From the NCBI GenBank assembly GCA_039029135.1, contig JBCCGT010000017.1:1-64000 (forward strand): a stretch of DNA of 64,000 nt, read 5' to 3'. Source of the stretch: JALZVT01 sp039029135 (GTDB lineage Bacteria; Pseudomonadota; Gammaproteobacteria; Pseudomonadales; Azotimanducaceae). This document shows, in pieces, positions 17,240 to 25,646 of the stretch. The position numbers and the translations under genes are program-made. Under the pieces are notes generated by a model. The model was not told where the DNA came from. It did no database searches and saw nothing but the letters and a program-made list of their open reading frames with translations. The stretch's first letter is position 1. Each line of letters opens with the position of its first letter.

Positions 17240-18465
17240 CGGGTCGCGATGACGACGCCGTCGCTAATCAGCTGGTCGATGGCCGCCGCGTCGAAGCCGG
17301 CGCGCGCGAGCACGTCACGCGTGTCGGCGCCGAGCACGGGAGCCGGCCCACGCGGCTGCACCTCGGCGTTGGCGAAGCGCATCGGCGCGTTAACCGTGCG
17401 GTAGGTGCCGGCGTCGGCGCCGGTGATCGAGGGAAACATGCCGATCGCCTCCGCCTGCGGGTCAATCGCCACTTCGTGCAGGCCCAGCACGGGTCCCCAG
17501 ATGATGCCGTTGGCGTCGAAGACCTCGCCCCATTCGTCGCGTGACTTTGCGGCCAGCGCCGCGTCGACCAGCGCCACCAGCTCCGGCATCGCGCGATAGC
17601 GGTCGCCCGGCGTCGCGAAGCGCTCGTCTTCGATCAGGTCCTCGAGTCCGATCACGCGCGCAAACTTCGACCATGCTGACGGCTCGGGCATGTTGAAGAC
17701 GACCCAGTTGCCGTCGCCGCAAGGAAATCGATTCGAGGTGATGTTGAGCATGTTCGGCCGCGCTCGTCTGCGCACCGGCGCCCGGTCGACGGCCGTGACC
17801 GCGTAGTCGCTCGCCTGGGTCCAGATGGCGGCCTCGAACAGCGAGGTCTCGACCTGCTGTCCCTCGCCGGTGCGTTCGGCCTGGCGCAGCGCCGCCAGCA
17901 CGCCGGCGACCAGGGCGATGCCAGTCGTGTGATCGCCCTGGGCCGGCCGCGCCCAGCCGACCTCGCCGTCGTCCCCCTCGCGCGAGGCGTCATACAGCCC
18001 AGAGCGACCGAAGAACGCGGTGATGTCGTAGCCGGGTCGCCAAGCCTCGGGGCCCGTCGTACCGTAGCCGGTCAGGGTGGCGTGGACGAGGCGCGGGTTG
18101 CGCTTGAACAGGCTCTCGGCGTCGAGCCTGAATTTTTGCTGTCGGCGGGCGAGCAGGTTGCAGACGAACACGTCCGCCTGCTCGACCAGACGGTGCACGA
18201 TCTCGATGCCCGCGTCGGTGTCGAGCGCGACGCCGATCGAGCGCTTGCCACGATTGTCCACGTCGAACTGAAAGTCGTAGTCCTGCAACGCCTCGTTTGG
18301 TTCTGCAAACTTTGGCGGGCGCGACATGTTGCGCATCGGATCGCCCGACAGCGGCTCGACCTTGATGACCTGCGCGCCCATGTCGGCAAAGATGGCGCAG
18401 GCGCTGGGCGCGGCCATCCAGTTATCGATCTCTACGATAGTGACGTCATCCAGCGGTGCGCCCAT
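17236..18465 (-). CDS. class III CoA-transferase (CaiB/BaiF family)
   Basis: A 409-residue formyl-CoA transferase-type enzyme that moves CoA between an acyl-CoA and a free acid. Family features are the start VTIVEIDNWMAAPSACAIFADMGAQVIKVEP, DVFVCNLLARRQQKF, HATLTGYGTTGPEAWRPGYD and GDHTTGIALVAGVLAAL. The catalytic Asp is expected in the QGDHTTG segment. The C-terminal part has the APVLGADTRDVLARAG ending. It shares GTGA-type overlap with the methyltransferase downstream, but a biochemical link to the glycan genes is not obvious. Confidence 0.9.
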   Translation of the reverse strand: MGAPLDDVTIVEIDNWMAAPSACAIFADMGAQVIKVEPLSGDPMRNMSRPPKFAEPNEALQDYDFQFDVDNRGKRSIGVALDTDAGIEIVHRLVEQADVFVCNLLARRQQKFRLDAESLFKRNPRLVHATLTGYGTTGPEAWRPGYDITAFFGRSGLYDASREGDDGEVGWARPAQGDHTTGIALVAGVLAALRQAERTGEGQQVETSLFEAAIWTQASDYAVTAVDRAPVRRRARPNMLNITSNRFPCGDGNWVVFNMPEPSAWSKFARVIGLEDLIEDERFATPGDRYRAMPELVALVDAALAAKSRDEWGEVFDANGIIWGPVLGLHEVAIDPQAEAIGMFPSITGADAGTYRTVNAPMRFANAEVQPRGPAPVLGADTRDVLARAGFDAAAIDQLISDGVVIATR

Positions 18466-18564
18466 CCGTTTCTTCCCAACAACCAGCAGCGGCCATTATG
18501 CCTGTTGCTCGGCCTCCTTGCGGTCGCCGCTGCGGTGACTCTTCGCAGGGGTGGGCGTACCGGG

Positions 18565-19980
18565 TCAGGTGTCGAAGTCGAGCGCGCTTTCCAGAGCGTG
18601 GGCGAACTCGAGCAGCGCCCGATCGGCTCTTGGCGGACCCACGATCTGCGCGCCGATCGGCAGACCGCTGGCGCTGCGACCGACGGGAATCGAGATCGCG
18701 GGCAGATCGGTGATGGAGATGACGCAGCAGCTCGTCATCCAATCCAGATAGGTTGGCATCGGCTGACCGTTGATGCTGCTGACGTAGGGTTCTTCGGCGT
18801 CGAACGGCAGCACCTGCACGGTCGGCAGGATGAGAAAGTCGAGGCTGGCGAAGAAGTCGACGAAGCGTCGCCGGATCGCCGTGCGCTGCAGCTCGCTCGC
18901 GTGGAAGGCATCCATGTCGAGCGCGAGCCCCTGCTCGAAGTTCCATACCGCGGTGTCCTTCGTGACGTCGCGCCAGCCGGGAAAGCTGCGCTCTAACGTC
19001 AGCGCGAGGGTGCGCACCGCCGCCGCGCGCTGGGTCTGAAAGACCGCCATCGCGCCGTCGATGTCGGGATGCGTGGCGTCCAGGTCGGCGCCCACGGCGG
19101 CCACGGCTTTGGCGATGGCCGATTCGCACACGGCGGCGACTTCCGCCTCGACCGGGTAGGCGCCGAAGTCTGCCGTCCAGCCGATGCGCGCGCCGCGGTA
19201 GTCCCGCGCTGCTAGCGGCGCTGCGAACGCGCTGCCGGGCGTCGAGTCAGCCAGCGGATCGATCGGGTCAGGACCGGCCAGCACGGACAGCAGCAAGGCC
19301 ACGTCGTCGACGCTGCGCGCCATCGGTCCCTGCACGCCGATGCGCGCAGCCCAGCCCGCCAGCGCCTCGCCGGCGACGCGACCGACGCTGGGGCGCAGAC
19401 CGACCACGCCGCAGAAGCTGGCCGGGTTCCTGAGGCTGCCGCCGAAGTCGCTGCCGTCGGCCAGCGGCAGCATCCGGGTTGCGAGTGCCGCTGCGGCGCC
19501 GCCGCTGCTGCCGCCGGCGCTGCGGCTCGTGTCGTGTGGATTGCGGGTGGTGCCGAACACCGGGTTGAACGTGTGCGAGCCGAAGCCGAATTCGGGTGTG
19601 TTGGTCTTGCCGATGAAGCAGACGCCCGCCGCGCGCAGTCTGGCGGCGAGCAGCGAATCACTGCGCGCCGGGCGCTCGCGAGCCCTGTCCGCGAACAGCG
19701 GCGAGCCGTGCGTCGTCGGCAGGCCGGCGACGTCGGCGAGATCCTTCACCGCGTGCGGAAAGCCGGTCAGGGGCGGGGCCCCTCCGGCGTCGAGCGCCGC
19801 GTCCGCCGCGCGCGCCAGCGCCAGTGCGGCGTCTTCGTCCACGGCGCTGACGATCGCGTTTACCTTTGGGTTGACCGACTCGATCCGTGCGAGGCAGGCG
19901 CGCATGACCTCGACGGCGGACAGCTCGCGGTGCTGCAGCGCGGTGGACAGCGCGCGAGCGCTCAGCTCGAAGATTTCCAT
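18565..19980 (-). CDS. amidase (amidase signature family)
   Basis: A 471-residue amidase that cleaves amide bonds with a Ser-cisSer-Lys triad. The Lys lies in FPHAVKDLADVAGLPTTHGS (about residue 80), the cis-Ser and nucleophile Ser in RSAGGSSGGAAAALATRMLPLADGSDFGGSLR (about 150-180). It has no signal peptide and the length is typical. The substrate cannot be told from sequence. It lies 100 bp upstream of the CoA-transferase on the same strand, so co-transcription is possible. Confidence 0.93.
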   Translation of the reverse strand: MEIFELSARALSTALQHRELSAVEVMRACLARIESVNPKVNAIVSAVDEDAALALARAADAALDAGGAPPLTGFPHAVKDLADVAGLPTTHGSPLFADRARERPARSDSLLAARLRAAGVCFIGKTNTPEFGFGSHTFNPVFGTTRNPHDTSRSAGGSSGGAAAALATRMLPLADGSDFGGSLRNPASFCGVVGLRPSVGRVAGEALAGWAARIGVQGPMARSVDDVALLLSVLAGPDPIDPLADSTPGSAFAAPLAARDYRGARIGWTADFGAYPVEAEVAAVCESAIAKAVAAVGADLDATHPDIDGAMAVFQTQRAAAVRTLALTLERSFPGWRDVTKDTAVWNFEQGLALDMDAFHASELQRTAIRRRFVDFFASLDFLILPTVQVLPFDAEEPYVSSINGQPMPTYLDWMTSCCVISITDLPAISIPVGRSASGLPIGAQIVGPPRADRALLEFAHALESALDFDT

Positions 19981-20107
19981 CGCCTGAGTGTCGCGCGGCT
20001 GGCCCGGGTGTCAACAGCGAGATCGGTCGGCCACGCTGGCAATTCGCGCCTCGCTTCGGGAAGCTCGCGAGTGCCGCCCGCTCATCTGACACACTCGGAA
20101 TCGCGCT

Positions 20108-20860
20108 ATGCCTCGCACCGTCGTCGTGCAATCTCACCGCCAGCCCCTGCCGCATCCCTGGCTTGGGGCAACGCTCGCCAGCGTGCGCGCCTGGTGCGCC
20201 GCGCAGGGGTTCGAGTATCGCTTCCTCGGCGATGAGCTGTTTGCGCTGTTGCCGCCTGCGATAAGGGCGAAGACGGCCGGCCAGCCGGTGGTGGCGAGCG
20301 ATCTCGCGCGGCTGCTCGCGCTAGAGGCGGAACTGGCGGCGGGCGCCGATCGCGTCGCATGGCTGGATGCGGACATGCTGATTCTGTCTCCGGAGACCTT
20401 CTCGCTGCCGGACGTCGACGACGCGCTGTTTGGTCGCGAGTTCTGGCTACAGTGGGAGGGCAAACGGCTCAAGACCCGCCGGCAGATTCACAACGCCTGC
20501 ATGGCGTTCACCAGCGGCGGCGCCGTGCTGCCGTTCTATCGGTTTGCCGCCGCGCGCCTGCTGCGCCGCCACACGGGCGAGATGGTGCCGCAGCTCGCGG
20601 GACCGAAATTTCTCGGCCACTTGCACAACGTGCTGGCGTTCGACGTGCTGGAGACCGCGCAGGTATTGAGCCCACCGCTCGCGCTCGCCGTCCTAGAACG
20701 CGATGAGGCGCTGTTGGGGCGCTATAACCGGTCTGTGGCGCAACTGCCGGCCGCGCTCAATCTATGCGCGTCGGAGGTGCTGCGCGGCGCGCTGGCGGAC
20801 GCTGACGTCGGTGCGGTCATTGACCGGCTGCTGGCGGAAGGCTGGCCGGACGTCGAATAG
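20108..20860 (+). CDS. GT-A-like glycosyltransferase, capsular-polysaccharide type
   Basis: A 250-residue soluble protein. It starts TVVVQSHRQPLPHPWLGATLASVRAWC and carries WLDADMLIL near residue 90, a DxD metal-binding motif in the place expected for a GT-A glycosyltransferase such as GT32 or capsular polysaccharide synthesis proteins. QIHNACMAFTSGGAVLPFY and an acidic C-terminus follow. It lacks membrane segments. The donor and acceptor are unknown. It stands 58 bp before an LLM oxidoreductase gene with its own ribosome site, so it need not share function with it. Confidence 0.62.
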   Translation: MPRTVVVQSHRQPLPHPWLGATLASVRAWCAAQGFEYRFLGDELFALLPPAIRAKTAGQPVVASDLARLLALEAELAAGADRVAWLDADMLILSPETFSLPDVDDALFGREFWLQWEGKRLKTRRQIHNACMAFTSGGAVLPFYRFAAARLLRRHTGEMVPQLAGPKFLGHLHNVLAFDVLETAQVLSPPLALAVLERDEALLGRYNRSVAQLPAALNLCASEVLRGALADADVGAVIDRLLAEGWPDVE

Positions 20861-20918
20861 ACCGCAGACGGGCAGCTGTGGTTACACTGGACCGGGGAAA
20901 GAACCTTGGGAGGGAGCC

Positions 20919-21989
20919 ATGGAGCTTGGGGTATGCGTTGCGTCCCACATCGGGGACATCGATTACGTCGTTCGCGCGGAAGAATTGGGCTATAGCCACG
21001 CATGGCTGGCCGACAGCCAGATGCTTTGGTCGGACTGCTATGCGACGCTCGCGCTGGCCGCGACGCGCACGTCGCGGATTCATCTGGGCACCGGCGTCGC
21101 CGTCAGCGGCACGCGGCCGGCGCCGGTCAACGCGGCAGGCATCGCGACCATCAACGCGCTGGCCCCCGGCCGCACCTTCTTTGGTGTAGGCGCCGGGAAC
21201 ACGGCGATGCGCGTGATGGGCCTGCCGCCGCAGCGCATCAAGGCCTTCGGTGAGTATCTCGCGACGATGCGGCCGCTCTTGCGCGGCGAGGAGGCCGACT
21301 ATCGGCACGGCGACGCCAGCGCGCCGATCGTGCACATCATGCCGGACAAGGGATTCGTGAACTTCGACGATCCCATCCCGATGTACGTGTCGGGCTTCGG
21401 TCCGAAGTCGCTGGGCCTGGCCGGCCAGTACGGCGACGGCGCCGTGCTCGCGCTGGCCGCAAATCCGGACGCCATGCAATCGATCTGGCACTACATCGGC
21501 GAAGGCGCGCGGGCGGCGGGGCGCGACGTTGATCGCGACAACTTCAAGACGACCGCGCTGGCAGCCGCGGTGGTGCTGGAGCCCGGCGAGGCAGTCGACT
21601 CGCCCCGCGTTAAATCCGAGTGCGGCGCCATGGCGATGGCCGCGATTCACTACGCGTTTGATCAGTTCCGCAACTTCGGGCACCAGCCGCCGAACGCGCT
21701 GGCGGAGATTTGGGAGGACTACACGACGCTGCTGGAAAGCTATCCCGCCGAGCGCCGCCACCAGCGTATTCACGGTGGGCACAACTGCTGGGTGCTGGAA
21801 GAAGAAGAGCGTTTCCTGACGCCCAAGGTGCTGACCAGCACCTGCCTGATCGGCACGCGCGACGACCTGATCGAGCGCCTGCAGTCGCTGGGCGCCGCCG
21901 GTCTGCATCAGGTGATGGTGCTGCCGAACTTCGATACCCGGTTCGAGAACATCGAGTGCATCGCGCGGGAGGTCATGCCGCATGTCTGA
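20919..21989 (+). CDS. LLM class flavin/F420-dependent oxidoreductase
   Basis: 356 residues from the ATG at 20919, preceded by GGGAGGGAG. A luciferase-like TIM barrel is shown by MELGVCVASHIGDIDYVVRAEELGYSHAWLADSQ, RIHLGTGVAVSGTRPAPVNAAGIATINALAPGRTFFGVGAGNTA and a C-terminal RFLTPKVLTSTCLIGTRDDLIERL. The closest type is the methylene-tetrahydromethanopterin reductase-like group using F420 or FMN. It overlaps the following GST gene by 8 bp and lies in a trio with an acyl-CoA-dehydrogenase-like gene, suggesting catabolism of an unusual carbon compound. Confidence 0.87.
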   Translation: MELGVCVASHIGDIDYVVRAEELGYSHAWLADSQMLWSDCYATLALAATRTSRIHLGTGVAVSGTRPAPVNAAGIATINALAPGRTFFGVGAGNTAMRVMGLPPQRIKAFGEYLATMRPLLRGEEADYRHGDASAPIVHIMPDKGFVNFDDPIPMYVSGFGPKSLGLAGQYGDGAVLALAANPDAMQSIWHYIGEGARAAGRDVDRDNFKTTALAAAVVLEPGEAVDSPRVKSECGAMAMAAIHYAFDQFRNFGHQPPNALAEIWEDYTTLLESYPAERRHQRIHGGHNCWVLEEEERFLTPKVLTSTCLIGTRDDLIERLQSLGAAGLHQVMVLPNFDTRFENIECIAREVMPHV

Positions 21990-22821
21990 AGCAGCGAACG
22001 TCGACAAGAGCGCGCAGCCCGTGCTGCGCATTTTCACCTACCTGCCCAACCCGCGGCTGTGGAAGGCGCAGATCACGGCGCGGATCGCTGGCGTCGACAT
22101 CGACGTGCGCGGCGCGAAGCCGCCGGAGCTCGCCAACTGGCTGTGGGATTTCGACGCGAGACCTTTGGACGAGGCGGGTAAGGCCGAACACGCCGCCAGT
22201 GCGCGCCAGAGTCACACCGGGTTCAAAACGACGCTGTACAAGACCGACGCCTTCCTCGCGACCCAGCCGTTCGGCACGGTGCCGGCGGCGTTCAGCCCCG
22301 ACGGCGCGACCGGCGTATTCGAATCCAACAGCATCATGCGCGCCGTCGCCAGGGCCGCGCCCGACGTCGGTCTGTACGGGGCGGATCCGTATTCCGCGTC
22401 ACGCATCGATGGCTTTCTGGACGCATCGCTCGCGTTCGCGCGGGACTCGCAGCACTACCTGCTCGCGCTGGGTGGCGGCAGCGTGTCCCGCGAACTGCAT
22501 GAGCGCATGCGCGACAGCTACGCGGTGTACATGGGCGGCATGGAGCGCGCGCTCGCGCAGGGCGAGGGCTATCTGTGCGGCGCTGCGCTGACCCTCGCCG
22601 ACATCTGCTTCGCCTGCGAGTTGGCGCTGTTTTCGCGCGAACCCAAGATGGCCGCGCGCGCGACCTTCGGCGGGGAAGGCGACGGTGCGATGGTGCCGCG
22701 CATCGCAGCCGAACTGCGTGCGGACGCGCAGAGCGCGTTTCCGCAGGCGATCGCGCACGCGCTGAAGCTGGCCGCGCATCCGGCTTTTGCGGCGGATATG
22801 CAGCCTTATCTCGCGAAATGA
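21982..22821 (+). CDS. glutathione S-transferase family protein, eEF1B-gamma-like
   Basis: A 279-residue GST with an N-terminal thioredoxin-like part. LRIFTYLPNPRLWKAQITARIAGVD, QPFGTVPAAF (the cis-Pro) and GVFESNSIMRAVA (the Glu-Ser pair that holds the glutathione gamma-glutamyl group) all match. The all-alpha C-terminal domain has GYLCGAALTLADICFACEL, the N-capping box of GSTs. It is longer than typical GSTs. It overlaps the upstream LLM gene by 8 bp, so the two should be made together and may act on the same substrate. Confidence 0.82.
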   Translation: MSEAANVDKSAQPVLRIFTYLPNPRLWKAQITARIAGVDIDVRGAKPPELANWLWDFDARPLDEAGKAEHAASARQSHTGFKTTLYKTDAFLATQPFGTVPAAFSPDGATGVFESNSIMRAVARAAPDVGLYGADPYSASRIDGFLDASLAFARDSQHYLLALGGGSVSRELHERMRDSYAVYMGGMERALAQGEGYLCGAALTLADICFACELALFSREPKMAARATFGGEGDGAMVPRIAAELRADAQSAFPQAIAHALKLAAHPAFAADMQPYLAK

Positions 22822-22870
22822 GGTTGGCCGCGGGCTGGCCCGATCAGGTAACGACGGGAGACAGGGCCGG

Positions 22871-23710
22871 ATGACAGGTTACGCAGAGCATGCCGATCAG
22901 GCGTCTTTTCGATCCGCTTGGGACGCGGCGGGCACGAGCGCGCTTGGACCCACCGCGATGGCGATGGCCGGCGGCGCCCTGGCCGACCGTGCGGCGTGGG
23001 TGTTTGTCGCGGGCTATCAGGCGGCGGTGCGTCAGTGCTTCGACGTTGGCGCGTACCGCGGCTGGGGCAGCTACCTGGTCAGCGAGCGTCGCGAGGCGTC
23101 GGGTGAGCCCACCTGCTGGCTGTCGCTCGGCGGCGACGGCGCGTCGCTGCAGGGCAGCAAGAGCTGGCTGGCCGCGGCGTCGGATCTGGATTTTCTGGTG
23201 GTGAACGCAACGCTTCGGGACGAGCCCGGACGCACGCGGGACGTGGTGCTCGCCGCCGATGTCGCGGGGGTCGCCGTCGAGCCTCGCACGGGGGGTCGCT
23301 TTCTGCCGGAGCTGGAGCAGGGCGGTGCGCGCTTCGACGCGGTCGCGCTGGACGCGACGAATCTGCTCGACGGCGAGCGCGTGTTCGGCGCCTTTGCGTT
23401 CGTCGAGGCGCGCTGTCTCGTGCTCGCGCACTGCGGGCACTTTCTGGTTCTGCGCCACGACGTCGAGCGGTTGGAACTGGCGCGCGAACTCGCCGAGGGT
23501 CTCGCTACCGCGGAGCTCGCGAGTACTGAGTCCCTCAAGCTCTTGATCGAGGCACAGACGCTGCTGCTCGACTGGTTTGCCGACTGGGTGGCCGAACCCC
23601 CGGCGCGAGACGCGCACTGGCAGCGCTGGCACGACGACCAGCGTCTCGTCGGCATGCACCGGCCAATCGCGGAAAAGCGGCTCGCTAAGGCGCTCGCCGC
23701 CGCGTCCTGA
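22871..23710 (+). CDS. acyl-CoA dehydrogenase-like protein, short form
   Basis: 279 residues from the ATG at 22871, shorter than the usual 380-400. The N-terminal helical part reads ALADRAAWVFVAGYQAAVRQCFD. A middle beta domain has LSLGGDGASLQGSKSWLAAASDLDFLVV, the GxKxW flavin-contact motif, then a short C-terminal helical part with ESLKLLIEAQTLLLDW. Without the full N-terminal domain, catalysis by the standard dehydrogenase mechanism is doubtful. It may be an accessory subunit. Its stop abuts the stop of the convergent gene (TGATCA at 23708-23713). Confidence 0.7.
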   Translation: MTGYAEHADQASFRSAWDAAGTSALGPTAMAMAGGALADRAAWVFVAGYQAAVRQCFDVGAYRGWGSYLVSERREASGEPTCWLSLGGDGASLQGSKSWLAAASDLDFLVVNATLRDEPGRTRDVVLAADVAGVAVEPRTGGRFLPELEQGGARFDAVALDATNLLDGERVFGAFAFVEARCLVLAHCGHFLVLRHDVERLELARELAEGLATAELASTESLKLLIEAQTLLLDWFADWVAEPPARDAHWQRWHDDQRLVGMHRPIAEKRLAKALAAAS

Positions 23711-24739
23711 TCAGGCGGGCGGTACGAACAGAGCGTCCACGCCGCTCCCCGCCAGCAATGCATCCACCGCCGCGCGATCGGCATCGCCCAGCCGGTGATA
23801 GCTGGTCCGCAGCGCCATCAGACAGCGCGCCTGATAGGGAAACGGCGGCTGTACCCAGGGCTGACCGTCGATACTGGTCTGCACCTGTTCGGCGCCGTCC
23901 TGTATTGCCGCGTGATTCGCGAGCAGCGCCGGGGCATACACGCGGCCGATCTCGCCGATGAATTCGCCGAGATGCGCAGCCATCTCGTCGCGCGTGAGCC
24001 AGCCGTCCGGTTCTGCCGGTGAACCCGACAGGTCCTCCATGAGCTGCACCCAGGCGCAGACTCGCGGGGCGGTCTCATAGGCGAGCGCCATCGGCGTCGG
24101 ATCGAATGCGGTCAGCGCGGTGAGCTGCCCATAGAGCGCGAAGTCGGCGGAGCCGGGACGATCGCCGAGCACGAAGGGACGCCGCTCCAGCAGCCGTGAC
24201 ATCAGCGTCAGAAAGCGTCCGTAGCTCGCCTCGATGACCGGCGCGGTCGTATCGTTGGAGCCGACGACGTACAGGCGCGAGATCTGGCGTTCCTGGATGA
24301 ACGATTTCATCGCCTGAATCTCGGCCTCCGGTTTCGAGATGCCGCGCCAGCGCGGCAGGATCTCGCCGCCGCGCTCGATGTCGGCTTCGTAGTACCAGCG
24401 ATAGTGGAACATGGCCTTGGTGAGCCACTCGTCGCCGTAGTCCTCGATCAGCTCATCGATGAACGCGAGGACGGGATCGTTCGGGACGATTTCACGGCCG
24501 GCAAACTCCGAGTCGAAGCGGCGAATCAGCGGCGTGGAATCGACCACGGCTTCGAGTTCGCCGTCGTCGCTTGGCAAGAAGAACGTCGGCAGGAGCTGCA
24601 CCTTCGGCGTCGGCAGCTCGGGATGCGCCTCGCGATCGACGATCAGCCGATAGGGGATGCGGCGATAGCGCAGCACCGCCAGCATTTTGCGGGTGTAGGG
24701 CGAGCCCGGCGCGCCGTGCAGCATCAGGGCATCCGTCAT
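23711..24739 (-). CDS. glutathione S-transferase N-terminal domain protein
   Basis: 342 residues from the ATG at 24739, preceded by GGAGAGAT; an upstream ATG at 24790 has no such site. MLHGAPGSPYTRKMLAVLRYRRIPYRLI is the thioredoxin-like strand-helix of a GST. It has LLPTFFL with the cis-Pro and DSTPLIRRFDSEF. A helical domain includes RPFVLGDRPGSADFALYGQLTALTAF, the C-terminal N-capping motif. The role is probably conjugation or isomerisation of a small electrophile. It is convergent with the LLM-GST-ACAD trio and may serve the same pathway. Confidence 0.8.
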   Translation of the reverse strand: MTDALMLHGAPGSPYTRKMLAVLRYRRIPYRLIVDREAHPELPTPKVQLLPTFFLPSDDGELEAVVDSTPLIRRFDSEFAGREIVPNDPVLAFIDELIEDYGDEWLTKAMFHYRWYYEADIERGGEILPRWRGISKPEAEIQAMKSFIQERQISRLYVVGSNDTTAPVIEASYGRFLTLMSRLLERRPFVLGDRPGSADFALYGQLTALTAFDPTPMALAYETAPRVCAWVQLMEDLSGSPAEPDGWLTRDEMAAHLGEFIGEIGRVYAPALLANHAAIQDGAEQVQTSIDGQPWVQPPFPYQARCLMALRTSYHRLGDADRAAVDALLAGSGVDALFVPPA

Positions 24740-24905
24740 GATCTCTCCTCCCTCTCTTGCGATAGGGCAGTATAGAACCTGTGTGGTCACGCGGGTGAAC
24801 TACGCGGACCTGCGATGGTCGCAAGGAAAGGGCAGAGCAGGGCGGGACGGGCCAATGCTCTGCCGGGAAACAGAGAAAACAGAGCAAAACAGAGCGAGAT
24901 TGTTT

Positions 24906-25646
24906 GTGAGCGAATCAGACGGCGCGATCGAGGCGCCAGCGGGACCCAATCGGAAACCCTTGATCCTGGTCGGGGCGCTGGCGGCGCTGCTGGCCGCCGC
25001 GTTCCTGTTGCCCGTGGCGGAGTGGATCACGGCGCTGCTGGCGTGGGTGGACGCCAATCGCACCTTTTCCTGGGCGGTGTTCGTGGTCGTGTACATCGCG
25101 GCGACGGTGCTGCTGTTGCCCGGTTCGCTGCTGACGCTCGCCGCCGGCTTTCTGTTTGGCGTGCCGTTTGGCTACGCGCTGGTAGCTGTCGGCAGCGTGG
25201 TTGGCGCGAGCTGCGCCTTCCTGTTGGGCCGTACCTTCGCGCGCGACTGGATCAAGCAGCGTATCGCGGGTAACGCGCGCTTCGCCGCGCTCGATGCGGC
25301 CGTGGAGGATCGCGGCTTCGTGCTGGTGCTGCTGACCCGACTGTCGCCGGTCTTTCCGTTCAACCTGCTGAACTACGCGCTCGGCATCACGTCGGTGAAA
25401 TTCCCGCACTACGTGCTCGCGAGCTGGATCGGCATGATTCCGGGCACGCTGCTGTATGTATACCTTGGTTCCGTCGCCCAGGACCTGTCGTCGCTGTTCG
25501 ACGGCGGCAGCGGCGAGGCCGGTAACTGGCTGTTCTATGTCGGCCTGGCGGCGACGCTGGTGCTGACGGTGTTCATCACACGCTTTGCAACCAAGGCGCT
25601 GAACGCGGAACTGGACGGCGACGCAACGACGGAGGCGACGGCATGA
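24906..25646 (+). CDS. TVP38/TMEM64 (DedA-like) membrane protein
   Basis: 246 residues from a GTG at 24906; an ATG at 24855 is an alternative. The frame before the GTG is repetitive (three AAACAGAG units at 24868-24894) and unlikely to be coding. About six membrane segments with the re-entrant SNARE-associated/VTT signature: LLPGSLLTLAAGFLFGVPFGYALVAVGSVVGASCAFLLGR, LLTRLSPVFPFNLLNYALGIT and WIGMIPGTLLYVYLGS. The family acts as lipid flippases or lipid-handling membrane proteins in bacteria. The ATGA overlap with the next gene, a MerA-like reductase, is a recurring pairing in Proteobacteria. Confidence 0.9.
   Translation: MSESDGAIEAPAGPNRKPLILVGALAALLAAAFLLPVAEWITALLAWVDANRTFSWAVFVVVYIAATVLLLPGSLLTLAAGFLFGVPFGYALVAVGSVVGASCAFLLGRTFARDWIKQRIAGNARFAALDAAVEDRGFVLVLLTRLSPVFPFNLLNYALGITSVKFPHYVLASWIGMIPGTLLYVYLGSVAQDLSSLFDGGSGEAGNWLFYVGLAATLVLTVFITRFATKALNAELDGDATTEATA

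Noticed and set aside
20817..22037. A 406-residue minus-strand frame over the LLM oxidoreductase
   Set aside because: Antisense shadow; Arg/His-rich sequence without known motifs, while the plus-strand gene is strongly supported.
24868..24894. Three AAACAGAG units before the TVP38 gene
   Set aside because: Low-complexity and only three copies at 9-10 bp spacing; too weak to call an operator, used only to choose the gene start.
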